42,582 nt of DNA from Rhizomucor pusillus (Eukaryota; Mucoromycota; Mucoromycetes; Mucorales; Lichtheimiaceae), in contig FWWN02000312.1 of NCBI GenBank assembly GCA_900175165.2, positions 1 to 42,582 on the forward strand, read 5' to 3'. The notes below the pieces were generated by a model. It did not search any database. It saw only the letters and a list, made by a program, of their open reading frames with translations, and was not told the DNA's origin. The position numbers and the translations under genes were made by a program. Of the stretch, positions 1-13,709 are shown in pieces. Positions within the stretch are counted from its first letter, which is position 1, and each line of letters starts with the position of its first letter.

Positions 1-421
1 GTAAGCATTTGCATATCATCATTCTCATTTGCTGTAATCAGATGGTATGGGCTTTTCTAAACTCTCAGGATTTTAAAACATCTTTGTCACCTTTTTTTGT
101 ATTGTTATTTAATATCATTGTGACTGATAAATTGTCACGTATTTCTTTGATAAAAGGTATCATGAGACCATACAGTCAAACAATGCTGTCACCAAAATGT
201 CCTAAATGTGAATAAATATTCTATCGACTGGAATACGATGAAGCAAAAGATCCCCTGTTGCGTTGCCAATCTGGCACATTCTCGTGATGTTTTGTTATAA
301 AGTAAATCGATAAATGTGCAATTTTACTTTGTGGATTAATGCGCCAACAATTTTTGAAAAAGCTGTAGTCTCCGAAATTCCTGCACTGCTTCACAGCGAC
401 TCTTTCCCTATTGCACCTCCG
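1..421. other. Left flank, 5' region of NAXE gene
   Basis: No gene is supported here. The only long open frame (9-215) has no recognisable protein features and lies in AT-rich sequence. The segment presumably holds the promoter and 5' UTR of the epimerase gene that starts at 422; I see no clear TATA box. Confidence 0.5.
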
Positions 422-1448
422 ATGTCAGTCAAGGTAATGGGCCTTCATTTCTTAGGGAGAAAGTGCAAATATCTAAAGTAAAATTGGTTCAGTATTTGTC
501 CCAGAAAGTAGCCCAGGCGATCGATGAGGAGCTCATGGGAGCAGTTGGGGGATTCTCGGTCGACCAACTCATGGAGCTTGGTAAATCGTGGAAATGCATA
601 AATCTTGAGAGACATACTTAAAAGTTTATTTATTGCTTTAGCCGGTCTCAGTGTCGCGCAAGCTGTTCAAAAGACGTTTGACAAGGCTCAGTTCCCCCGC
701 GTATTAGTTTGCGTTGGTCCAGGTTTGCATTAATTTTCGGGGGGAGGGGGGTTGATATCTAATCATTTTGTTGCTGCTATGTAGGAAACAATGGCGGTGA
801 TGGTAAATACATAATCAACAGCATCAATCTTTGGACATGGTCTTCTTGTATGGATTAAAGTAAAATTTTGTTGCAATGTTAGGTCTGGTAGCCGCGCGAC
901 ACCTGTATCACTTTGGCTACAAACCGTCGCTGTGCTATCCTAAACAATCCAGCAAGGATCTGTACAAGGTATCGTGCATACCTTTTGTCAAAAATACAAG
1001 GCCGAACTTCTAAGATGCCTGATAGCGATTGTTGACGCAATGCCAACAATTGGAGCTGCCTGTATATCAAGAATTTGGATCGCAGGCAGACCAAGCGGAC
1101 GTACTTGTCGATGCAGTGTTTGGATTCAGTTTCAAAGGCGAAGTGCGCGAGCCATTCAAGGATGTCATAAGGTACTTTGAGACGACAAAGAAACCTATCG
1201 TGTCGGTCGATATTCCTTCTGGATGGGATGTTGAGAAAGGTCCCACCGAACATGTCAAGTTCCAACCTCAAGTCCTCGTATCACTGACAGCACCGAAGCA
1301 ATGCGCGAACTTCTTCAAGGGAAAGCATCATTATCTAGGAGGTCGGTTTGTTCCTCCGACTATAGCAAAGAAATACGATTTTGAGGTCCCCACATTTCCT
1401 GGAGCAGAGCAAGTAGTTGAACTGCCTCCAAACAGTGGCTCTCTTTAA
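422..1448 (+). CDS. NAXE: NAD(P)H-hydrate epimerase (NAXE/YjeF_N family)
   Basis: Predicted 235 aa. It epimerises R-NAD(P)HX, the damaged hydrated cofactor, so that the S-specific dehydratase can repair it. Hand-spliced exons: 422-433, 493-580, 642-722, 785-802, 883-968, 1026-1448; the sum is 708 nt, in frame. The product begins MSVKYLSQKVAQAIDEELM and carries the family motifs in order: FSVDQLMELAGLS, the GPGNNGGDG nucleotide-binding loop, GLVAARHL, VDAVFGFSFKG and DIPSGWDVEKG. Over these blocks it follows the animal NAXE closely. The very short first exon (12 nt) and an 18-nt exon coding NNGGDG are unusual. The start at 422 is chosen because it joins in frame to the conserved YLSQ block; it leaves no room for a mitochondrial presequence, so a cytosolic form is inferred. 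It converges on the p-aminobenzoate synthase gene. Confidence 0.93.
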
Positions 1449-1458
1449 TTTAGAATGC

Positions 1459-1464
1459 AATAAA
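1459..1464 (+). terminator. AATAAA, likely poly(A) signal of NAXE
   Basis: An AATAAA hexamer lies 11 nt after the NAXE stop codon, inside the 31-bp gap before the stop codon of the convergent gene. The NAXE 3' UTR must therefore run into the coding end of the opposite-strand gene. Confidence 0.45.
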
Positions 1465-1479
1465 CAAATAACTAGAACA

Positions 1480-4457
<2,978 letters not shown>

Positions 4458-5180
4458 CCCTAGAGAAAAGAAGCGTCCGTCTGTTCCTCGGATATATATT
4501 CTGTCCTGTCGGAGCAGGGTCACAGGTTACCAATGGTAATCATTTGAAGAAAACGATAGAGTCAACTTCGAGAGTTTCTCGCATGGAGAACTATGTATAT
4601 CGTCGGGTTCCTGTTGAGCATTCAACGAAGCTTTTACTCATCATGTTCGTAATCGTAGTCCTAGACCAGTCAAATTGATACCCCTGAATTATAGAGACTT
4701 GGCTGCTCTAATATATCAAACGCCTTTACATGATAAATTACAAGAGCTATCGATACGATGTATCGTCGAGATAGCAAATCTTCCCCATGGAGATAAACTT
4801 AGGCAGTTGATTGTTTTCTATCTACAGTTTCATTTGCTACATCTTCTTGATTAGAGGAACCTGTCATATATTGCGGTCTGTCGACAACTCTCGATACTAT
4901 AGTCATATCTATGATTCCTTTTACGAAATATCCACCCCCTCAACACGTTTACCAGCCCATGAGCTTATATCTCTAATCATTTACAACGCGCGGATCGTTC
5001 GACAATACGCAGATGCCACATCCTGGTAAGCCAAAAGTATACCGACTCCATATTTGTGTGCGCAAAGACAAAAAACAACGGTGTTTGTTCCAACATTGTT
5101 CGACATACAGCGATGTGTACTTTTTATTCTACATTGCGAAGTACGACGAGAAACAACGTCTTGCGGAATCGCGTCTTGAT
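4458..5180. other. Intergenic between ABZ1 5' end and ATP18 3' end
   Basis: No supported gene. It holds the ABZ1 promoter (minus strand) and the ATP18 3' UTR. One imperfect hairpin is visible at 4746-4775: outer arms GCTATC/GATAGC and inner arms GATAC/GTATC around a 3-nt loop, with a 5-nt bulge. Its role is unknown. Confidence 0.4.
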
Positions 5181-5499
5181 TTAGTGGGCCTTCTTGCCAC
5201 CAGCCACTGTTCAACAATTAGCATGAGGTTAGCTACAGTGTACTCGGAATAGAATAAAGAAGCATATTTACGTACAAGCAGGGTTTCTGGGGTCGTTTTT
5301 ATATTCGTCACCTAGACAAGGAGATCAATCGAGTGAACAAAATTGTGTCTTTGTTTCCCCAAAAGGTTTCCCTCTCCAGCTTACTGTTGATCATGGCGGT
5401 CTGGATCTTTGCAATATAGTAAAAGACGACGACGCCACCAACGATGAAGGGAGCAGCAGGGCGCAAAACGGGGGTGTTGAACTTGCGGAAGCCGAACAT
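5181..5499 (-). CDS. ATP18: Mitochondrial F1Fo ATP synthase subunit j (Atp18 type)
   Basis: Predicted 58 aa, in exons 5385-5499, 5276-5311 and 5181-5206 (177 nt, in frame). The last two exons are only 36 and 26 nt, so the true C-terminus is easily missed: reading on through intron 1 gives a false 63-aa product. The spliced protein begins MFGFRKFNTPVLRP, has one hydrophobic segment (about 17-30, PFIVGGVVVFYYIA) and ends with the block NDPRNPALAGGKKAH. This matches yeast Atp18 (59 aa), with its FPTPIL start and NDPRNP tail, in both length and order. It is a small single-pass subunit of the Fo sector in the inner mitochondrial membrane. The assignment rests on this motif order and length. Confidence 0.88.
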
Positions 5500-7155
5500 T
5501 TTTTACTTTAGCTTTGCGTTGATGGAGAAGGACGTAAGGCAGAACCCGAAAAGTGTTTTTCAACCCGTCAAGGGGTCCGACCGGGGACGACGACGTCATA
5601 CGTGCCGCCTCCAATTTGCCCGCCCTGCAACCATCCGCTCCTAGCTATGCCAAAACTGAGAAAAAATTACCTGTATCTTTACTTTAGAATAATGAAAACA
5701 GAGTTGCAGCTAAAATTACATTTGCATCCACACATTTTGGACAAAATTTTCTTATTCAAGTACGTAACGTTATCTTGTCTTGAAAACGAGAGAGGGAAAG
5801 AAGAAGAAGAAGAAAAAGAAAAGCTACTATTAGACTGTTCAGATATGAATAAAGTGCAAATAGCATATCAACTTTGAAAGGCCAAGTTCGACTTAATAAT
5901 TGACAACTTGCTACTGTCAATAAGAGTTAATGTAGATACAAACTTGGCAAGCCAGCACCCTTATAGATCGCAGTGCATGCATACTGCTGTTGAATTCCAA
6001 TCTAATCGATCCTTTTTGGACCTGTATATCAAAGGTACTTGAGTTATCTAGTTAGTAAAAAAAGTAAATATGACGAAGCCAAGACGATAGTTTAAGAAAT
6101 AAGCAATGCAGCAACGCAGTTGCGTAATTTCATATGGCAGTTGTACAACTTTCTTGTCATTGCGGTCGGTCAATGCCGTAAATATAGATATATTATGCAA
6201 ATGATAGTCGCAAAATGTTAAAAAAGCAGCAGGGCCCATTGTAAGGAGAGGTAGATCTTGACATTTTTCTTTTCCAGTGCAACCGAACGCAGTAGCCGTG
6301 ATTGATTGGAAAATGAGCCTGTATCTCAGGCTTCCAGTTCAATTCACATGAGCGATAATATCGATCAGTTCAAAATAGATGCGGAACACCTGATTGCCGC
6401 AGCAATGCCTGACTATTGGCGTGTCTAAATCCGAGAAGCAGGATACAATGACATAAGTGGCGTAAATGCAATGCAGAGCGTCGATGAAGAGTCTTCTAGT
6501 TGAAAGAAAGGAAATAGGGCTTGAGATTGCTTGTACACATCGAATCTGATCTAGAAGCATAGATGCTACTAAGGTGTAAAGTAGATCAAATTCCTTCCAT
6601 TCGATTTGGATGCAACTCTAAATCCGCCAAATAAACCTTCATTCGGGTAATAGGAGAGAAGATCGCTTGTATGCCGGCTCTGAATATCGACATCGAAATA
6701 AGCTGCAGATTCACTTTTAATGATTGCCCGATCTTCTTAAGAACTGACAACTTTTCGGGTTCCCGCAATGCACCGAACAGGCATATTTGACGAGCAATGC
6801 AAGCATCGTGGGTTTGAATTCCCGCAGTACAGTCGTTGTGCCTTTCTCTCTTGTCCTTTCTCTCTCTCTCTCTTTTCTTTTCCCCTGTCCAACTCTGTTT
6901 CTTCCTTACTTTACTTTTGTCAGCCAACTTTCAAACAGAGATCTAGACTCATTTGAACCGCTGATTTGACTGGTTTGCAGCATTCGGCTACTTTCCGTCT
7001 CGCGCACGCCTCTAGTAATTGCTGACTTCCCCTTTTCTCCCTCCAACTCGCTTGTACTCTTTGAGTGCCCGCACGATTGTTCTCAACCCGAAAGAGACCC
7101 CACAGTAATCGCGCTTTTACCAAGCTACTTTGCAACCCCCAGACTCTCTGTGACT
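5500..7155. other. Divergent intergenic region, ATP18 / LARP1
   Basis: This 1.65-kb region separates the divergent starts of ATP18 (minus) and LARP1 (plus), so it holds both promoters. A purine run (GAA/AAG-type triplets, about 5792-5822) and a long pyrimidine tract (6841-6892) are visible. Open frames here, such as 5602-5877, are low-complexity and unsupported. A short tRNA T-arm-like block near 6807-6826 does not extend to a tRNA. Confidence 0.45.
6841..6892 (+). promoter_or_regulatory. Pyrimidine-rich tract upstream of LARP1
   Basis: About 50 nt composed almost wholly of C and T, including a (TC)n run near 6859-6872, about 265 nt before the LARP1 start. CT-rich blocks are common in fungal core promoters just before transcription starts. 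Whether this one is in the promoter or in the 5' UTR cannot be told from sequence. Confidence 0.4.
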
Positions 7156-10093
7156 ATGGTCAGCCCTTCTCCTGCTAAACAATCGAAAGCCTCTTTGGAG
7201 AAAGAGCAACCTTCTTCTCAGCAGCAGCAGCGACCTGTCACCAACTCGTCAGCGTCCTCACCCTCATCGCAGCAGTCTGTCAAGTCTGCTTCTAATGACC
7301 TCAAGAAAACTGTTCCGGCCCCAGCACCTGCGGTGAACGTCTGGCAAGCTCGAAAGACGGCCGCAGCGAAACCGTCTAATGGAAATGTCGTGGAGAAAAT
7401 ATCCGACGGCGCCGGTGGCAACGGTATAATCTTTTGACTAAGCTGCGGCGCGATTTACTGCCGACTGACGTGTAACATTAAATAGACAATGATTCACCGT
7501 TGCCGTCCACCGCTTGGCCGGCACCTAATGAAGCCCAGGAGCTGACCGGTGACGACGCAGAACGGAAGGAAAAGTTCACTGTCCCTAAAGGTATGCGGTT
7601 TCAAACTGCCAAAAAATAGGAGCTCCCGTAACACTTTCCATTCTGCAGGGAAAGGAAAGGGACAATGGAAACCTTATACACCTAATATTACTCACACGAC
7701 CCCTACGCCCGGCCAACGAACGCGGCACGCTAATCAGCAAAGGTCTCGTCAGCACAACAAAGACGGTAAAAAGGAAAGCAAGAGACAACAACAGCAGCAA
7801 AGGTCCTCGCGCCGTGAAAGTCAAAGCAGTAGCAACGCGGCTACTGCTACTTCTCGGCAACAGTCACAACAGCAACATCAACATCAGCAGCAGCAGTCCA
7901 AAACCAGACCGAAAGCTAAACCACACGCAGCCGATTCAAAGGCGAAACCGACAGATATCAAGACCGGAACGACTCCTACTTCAAAGGAGCCTGCAGAGAG
8001 TTCAAAGACATCTCCGCAACCGGCCAGTAGTCCGAACGATAACCGCCAGCAGCATCATTATCACCATCAACAGCAGCAGTCCTCTCCTCCCAACCGTGGT
8101 ACGTTCCGAGGACGGGGTGGACGAGGTCGTGGACGTGGCGGTTTTCGACGGCACGATTACGTTGCCGCTGCTTACATGGGGCGACCACGACCAGCATTTA
8201 TCAATGTGGATTTGGAAACTCTCAAATTCTATATTTTACAGCAAATGTAAGTGTATAAAAAAGCTTCCCGACCGCTATCTACATGTATTAATTGCCCTAC
8301 TAGTGAGTACTACTTTAGCGTCAATAATTTGTGCAAAGATATCTTTTTGCGCAGTAAGGCGTGTGATCTATTGCCAAGAAGAAATTTCAATTTATGCATC
8401 CTAACCATGGTAATATAGATGGATAAGCAAGGCTACGTTGACTTGCAAGTCCTTGCCAACTTTAATCGAGTGAGATCGCTCACCACTGATATGAACTTGA
8501 TCCGCGACGCATTGAAACAATCCGATGTAGTCGGATTGGATAGTAGTGCCAACAAAGTGCGGAGACGGGAAGGATGGGAAACATGGATCTTGCCCGCATC
8601 AATGCAGCCACGGACGGAACCGCTCACATCCTCCTCGTTTTCCTCGGCTCAACAACTACCACAAATCGCAGTTAGTGCTTCATCCAATGCTACAAACAAT
8701 CGTCAAGCGAACCCGCATCCAAATGGCAAAAGCGAATCTGCAGATGACGATGGTGTATTTGAATTTGATGATGACTGGGAGGGAGGGGCTGGATCAAGTC
8801 AAGCAAAGAAATACTATCTTTCTGAAGAAGAGGAAGATGAGGAGCATGAAATCGATGAAGATACCATTGCACGGATAATGATTGTCACGCAACGTCAACA
8901 GAAGCGGTTACAAGAACAATCTGACAAGCAGCGGATAAATGAAGACGTGTCTGCTATGATAAACGAAGGACTGTATCACTATGAAACTGGACTCCAACGC
9001 TTTGGAACGGAAAGTCAAGAGCAGATGGCTGGGGCGCAACCGTAGGTGTCACTAAAATGGTGCAGAAATAACGCATATGGCTGACTGAGACTCTATAGTA
9101 TTATACCTGGAGCTTCGCAGACGATCCCACGATTCTATCCCCTTCATCCTGAGTCACTACCAAACAGTATCCTTTATGGCAGTGTGGCATCCACCCAAGG
9201 CCTGAAGAAAGATGACTATACTCACGGGCATGTGGGCTGGGTTCTTGGAGAGCAAGCATATCATCCCAACGCACCTGAACTTTCTTCAAGTTATAAATCA
9301 GCAACTACACTTAACGACAGCATTCTATCAAGTTCGGCTGAAGCTGCACACTCTTTCCCGCATTTCCAGCACCCCAGTCATTCACTTCTGCGCGAGAACG
9401 GATTCGTACAACAAAAGTACTACAAATATCACGCTAAAGCGCTTAGAGAGCGCAAACAGTTGGGTGTAGGCGTTTCACACGAGATGAACACGCTTTTCCG
9501 TTTCTGGTCGCACTTTCTGCGCGATCATTTCAACAAGCGAATGTACAATGAATTTAAAAAGTTGGCAGTCGAGGATGCTAACCAAGACTATCGGTAAGCT
9601 TTTCAATTGGCATTGAGTTGAGCATTAAATTCACGCGCAACGTATACAGATACGGTCTTGAGTGTTTATTCAGATTCTACTCTTACGGTCTAGAGAAACG
9701 TTTCCGGGCAAACGTTTTCGACGACTTTCAAGAACTTACTTTAATGGATTATGATCATGGGCATTTGTACGGACTCGAAAAGTTCTGGGCGTATCTTTAT
9801 TACCGAAAGGATAAGGACAAGCGACAGCTAAAGGTGGACGAGCGGCTTCAAAAATTAATATCGCAATTCAAGACTGTTGAAGACTTTCGAAAAGCTCAAC
9901 CGCCGCCCAAGGCCTCGCAGCAAGACCCTTACAAGGTTCCTAACCACGTAAGTCGTGTATAATTACGTCTGCATGATATTTCTGTGTGCTAAATTTATAT
10001 ATATAGAAGCACAAGGGAAACGGTGGAAACACTTCTTTGTCCAACCACGATGTCGAAACGACGACAAGGAAGCAAAGCAATAACCAATCATAA
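7156..10093 (+). CDS. LARP1: La-related protein 1 (La motif plus DM15 repeats)
   Basis: Predicted 842 aa RNA-binding regulator of translation and mRNA stability. Exons: 7156-7423, 7486-7590, 7649-8246, 8304-8358, 8419-9041, 9099-9593, 9650-9947, 10007-10093 (2529 nt, in frame). Order of parts: a disordered Ser/Gln/Lys-rich N-terminus with poly-Gln/His runs; an RGG-type box ([13 protein letters not shown], about 285-300); a La motif (about 312-395, with [15 protein letters not shown] and [12 protein letters not shown]); an acidic linker; and a C-terminal DM15 region (about 645-790) with repeats such as [32 protein letters not shown] and [13 protein letters not shown]. Animal LARP1 uses DM15 to hold the cap and first C of TOP mRNAs, and the La motif for poly(A). 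Yeast Sro9/Slf1 have the La motif but not this DM15 region. The exon 4/5 junction needs a GC donor. Confidence 0.93.
8359..8418 (+). other. Probable GC-AG intron in LARP1
   Basis: To keep the La motif intact (FLRSK joined to [10 protein letters not shown]), exon 4 must end at AAG 8358 and the intron must begin GCGTGT. The intron has a CTAAC branch-like site at 8400-8404 and ends ATAG. The phase works only this way. A GT donor five bases earlier (8354) pairs in frame with a later AG at 8430-8431, but would remove part of the La motif. Confidence 0.6.
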
Positions 10094-10744
10094 GTATACC
10101 ACTCGCATATTTGTCCTTCTATCTTCTCTCCTCCTTGGCTGTCGTACAACTCGAGACTCTTTACTTTTCACAAGAACATTCTATGTAAACAAGAATAGTA
10201 CTGCGAATTCTCTCAAATTTATATTGCATATACTAGCTCTTTTCCCTCTGTTACTGCTCTTGGTTAGAAGTTTGCGCGTGTGCACAATAGTATCTTTCCA
10301 CCACTATCATCTATGATTTTTATCCAGTTAAACAGGGATTCTGTACAACGATAACAAATGGGGTATTAAAGGGAATTTCAAGTCCAGGTCAAGAGAAAAA
10401 GCTTCAAACAAGGCAAAAAGTCATTCGCCAATTTCCTCTAAAAGGCGGCACATGTCAGCTAAAAATACAGGACTCGAGGTGAGCAAAAAGCCCGCCGTGT
10501 TTTCCTGGAATACGATCGACATGTCTGTGTGTGTGACATTAAACCGAACTTTTTTTGATCCCGAGCATAAAAAGACCCAGCAACCTTGTCGTCAATTTAT
10601 TCATCTTGTCTTGTTTTCCTCTGGCGGTTTCGTTATTCTCCTTTTCCATTCATTTATTTTAATTCCTCGTATTTCTAGCTGTCTCTTCTTCTTTTAGTTC
10701 GTTACAATCCTTCCCAATAACGCACCTCACGTAATATCAAAAAC
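10094..10744. other. Intergenic: LARP1 3' UTR and promoter of the secreted protein gene
   Basis: No supported gene. A TATA-like ATAAAAAG lies at about 10567-10574, some 170 nt before the next start codon, followed by CT-rich sequence (about 10590-10700) as in many highly expressed fungal promoters. The open frames here have no protein-like features. Confidence 0.4.
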
Positions 10745-11712
10745 ATGCGCTTCTTCCACCTGGTAGCTCTCGGTTCGTCCATGCTCGCTTCAATGGCTCT
10801 TGCTGGCGACAACCCTTACATCACGATGCAAGTTATTGACGCCACCAACTTTTGCACCTTTTTGCCGCCTCCTGACAGCCCCAACCAAAACATTGCCGAG
10901 ACGGAATACATGGCCAATGTGCAGTGCATGGGAAATACGCCAAAGGCTACCCCGGTGAAGCAGCTTCCTGACGGATTTATCCAGTCGGCACACTTTGTAG
11001 CAACCGATGACTATGTCCAAATTACCGGCCAAATTGATCCTACCAAGGCCGGTTTGGACCCTAACGACGAAGGTGGACAGTACGATATTGCGATGCCCCG
11101 CGAAGCCATCTGCGTGGGCTGGAAGCACTTTGTCAACCTGATTGAGCCTGCTGGACGCACATACTGCATTCGCTGCTGCGTAAGTTGTCAAATTAAATGC
11201 TTGTAAGACGTGAATACTAATTGAAAACATCAATTGCACAGCATAGCAAACAGTACTGCAACCGTGGTATCTCTGAAAAGGGATGTGCACACATCATCCC
11301 TGGCGATTACAGTGGACCCATGGATGGTTCCGGCGCTGCGTTGCCCCAACCTAGCAGCAGCAGCGGCAGTCCTTCTTCCTCTTCTTCCTCATCCACTCCT
11401 TCAGCATCGCCTACCTCCAGCAACAACAACGCCAGCGCTTCGAAGTCTCCAGCAACGGCAGCTTCGCCCCCCGCTTCCAGCTCGGTTAACGCTTCTGCTG
11501 CTGCTGCTTCTTCTTCTGCCGCCGCCTCCAACGCTAGTGTCTCTCCTGCCGCATCGTCCTCTTCCTCTTCTTCTTCTGATCCTGCCGAGTCGGACACCGA
11601 GGTTTCTGCTCAATCGCTTGACGGAAACACTAGCGGCGCCATCACCGTGTCAGCTCCCATTGCAATGGTTATCTGCACCTTGGCTACTGTCGGCGCAACG
11701 ATGATTTTGTAA
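10745..11712 (+). CDS. Secreted Cys- and Ser-rich protein, probably GPI-anchored
   Basis: Predicted 301 aa, exons 10745-11179 and 11242-11712. The N-terminus is a clear signal peptide (MRFFHLVALGSSMLASMALA, cleavage near Ala-20). A roughly 170-residue ectodomain follows, with about nine cysteines including the cluster CIRCC just before the intron and the block GCAHIIPGDYSG after it. Then comes a run of about 100 Ser/Ala/Pro/Thr-rich residues, typical of an O-mannosylated stalk. The protein ends in a hydrophobic tail (about the last 20 residues, after DGNTSGAIT) with no charged end, which fits GPI attachment. The ectodomain recalls fungal proteins annotated as macrophage activating glycoprotein; that link is from memory and weak. 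A role at the cell wall or surface is inferred, and the biochemical function is unknown. The start is set by the signal peptide and the preceding AACATG context. Confidence 0.82.
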
Positions 11713-12446
11713 GCAATATACATTATATCTCTATATTTCTCTTTCTACTCTACATGCTATATCTTTTATCACCAGCCTGTTGTTTTAATAGATATATATC
11801 TGGATATATCTACCTCCCTAACTAACCTTTTTATCCATACATGTCGCTTTTGTTGTTGCAAAATTCTTAATATTATTACTGTGTCCTATTTTTGTTGCCT
11901 TGACACCAAATTAAAAGCAGAAGGTGTTGCACAGACGGTTCTTGGTGCTCTGTGCAGAAAATTGAGAAGCTGCCCTTGTGTCACCAAGCAATGACGATCC
12001 AATTGAATGTCAAACAACGGGACAAGTCCATAACTCTGTTTTTGTTTGCAAAAAAAGTGGATTGCATATGCTCGCCAGTGGAACCGCGTGCCGTTTTCGA
12101 ATTGCATGCAAGAACAATCGTTTTTCCATGGATCCCCCTTTCTGCGACCCTGAAAATGACGAAAATGTAGCGAAAAACCATGTGATATGAAAAAACAAGT
12201 GGGTTGCTCGGTACAAAGCGAGGGTTTTGTTTCAAATTAAGGAGTTGGTATAACATCTACTGGCATGCTACTTTGCCGAAATGCTGATTATTATCTTTAT
12301 AATTTTATTTCCGTCCATGGTATAAAAAGAAGAAATTAAAGGTAGATTCTATTATACAGTAGAACTCGTAAATGGAAAAGAAAAACAGATACAAGAAAAA
12401 CGGGTGGTAAGAATATTACGGGAAGGATGATGTGGGATGTATGTGC
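11713..12446. other. Convergent intergenic region
   Basis: This 734-bp AT-rich stretch lies between the 3' ends of the secreted-protein gene (plus) and the ceramide synthase gene (minus). It has overlapping short open frames around 11886-12256 on both strands, but none shows a recognisable protein. It is read as 3' UTR and spacer. Confidence 0.45.
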
Positions 12447-13709
12447 TTAGCGACGCTTACGATCCTCTTCGGTAGGTTCATCGTCCTCGTCGTCCGAACG
12501 TACATCCTTCGCACCAGTGTTGGTGACTAACTTGTAGAGTACCTTGAAAATCATGGCGGTCCAAAACAGGATCAAGATGTACAATCCAATCATGAGTCCA
12601 AGAATGATATACTTAACAAAGTATGGGAACCAACTGCCTTCCAAAGGCGCCAGTTTGAATTCGGGCACATACAAATCAGGTTCCGTCCATGTCGACCAGA
12701 TAATCCCTCCATATAGGTACACGCGTGTATACATCCACGATACCAACATGACGCAAAATGTAGCGTTGCAGATCATACCAGGCAATGAATAATTGAGCAA
12801 CTTTGCGAGCTAATACAGGACCAATCGTTAGATAACTTATGTTAGGCTACAATCTGATCTGTAAACTTACCGCCAAAACCGCATCGGGCAGATCCATGTA
12901 GATGAAGACTGCATTTCCAACTCGAGTAAAATTACATCCGTAGCTCAGCGAAATAAGCAGCAAGGTGTTGATGTGATGTAAGACGAGTTCCCGGTAATCC
13001 TTGCGAGGTGCTTCGATCTGAAGCACAAAGATCTGCTGAAGCCAAAACGCAAACTGCACCAAATAATAGTACTTGAAGATCTTGTCGTAACTGGTCACGG
13101 GATAATCGCGCCAAAAGTAGCTGGTGTCGTTCCACCAAGGGGAATGGTACATAATATACTAGTATACCAGTTAGCACTCCCTGATGCCCAGACAATAAGG
13201 TTCCTGGATCAAGATCTACTTACAGTGCCGCATGTGAAACTTATCGTATAGTAAATAAAGGCCCAACCTTGCTCGGCAAACCTCTGATACTTTTTGCGAT
13301 TTACTTCGGCGTATTTTGCAAGTGGAATAAGCACATGCTGCATAGTGGCTGCCCTCAGCGACGTAAAGACACAAATGTAGAAGAATAGGAACGTGATGTC
13401 CCACAGACTCTTCTCGTACAATCCATCAGGGCGCTGATTTGCAATGAATATAAACTTGTCGCACAGCGGAAATCCGAGGAAGTAGCCAGCAACAATGGCA
13501 CCAATCACTCGCAGTGGGGCCTCTACCGAGTTGCCGAGATTGTCATGTTACATCTTCCGGTCAATAGTCAAGCTTCGGTGAAGCTAGCAAAACGTACCAA
13601 TCTGATGCTCGACCAAGTAGTTCATAATGTCCTTCTTGGTCCAAGCTTTGCCCTGTTTGCCCTTGGCAAAGCTGTTTCGCTTGATTGACTTTTGCTTCAT
13701 CACTGACAT
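12447..13709 (-). CDS. LAG1: Ceramide synthase (LAG1/LAC1 family, TLC domain)
   Basis: Predicted 353 aa, exons 13598-13709, 13224-13522, 12871-13158, 12447-12809 (1062 nt, in frame). It N-acylates sphingoid bases with fatty acyl-CoA in the ER membrane. The TLC domain contains the catalytic pair HH (about 198-199, in ELVLHHINTLLLISLSY) and the conserved acidic residues in YMDLPDAVL (about 226 and 229), set among several hydrophobic membrane segments; the block PRKDYRELVLHH is the Lag1 motif. The N-terminus is short and basic, with no Hox-like domain, as in fungal enzymes. The C-terminus is cytosolic, acidic and then basic (SDDEDDEPTEEDRKRR) and holds two casein kinase 2-type sites (SDDE, TEED). 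Yeast Lag1/Lac1 are known to be CK2-phosphorylated at a similar tail. Yeast has two paralogues; which one this corresponds to cannot be told. Confidence 0.94.

Noticed and set aside
4458..4523. Extension of ABZ1 to 4523
   Set aside because: The upstream in-frame codon is GTG, not ATG; the first ATG is at 4457 and directly precedes the glutaminase domain.
5602..5877. 91-codon plus-strand frame (MPPPICPPCNH...)
   Set aside because: Low-complexity, ends in a GAA/AAG run, no homology signal, and sits in the shared ATP18/LARP1 promoter.
6775..6850. tRNA-like block with GGGTTTGAATTCCC
   Set aside because: It resembles a T-arm, but the loop is 8 nt and no matching acceptor, D or anticodon arm could be built around it.
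11307..11597. Acidic Ala/Glu-rich minus-strand frame
   Set aside because: Antisense of the Ser/Ala-rich stalk of the secreted protein; pure composition effect.
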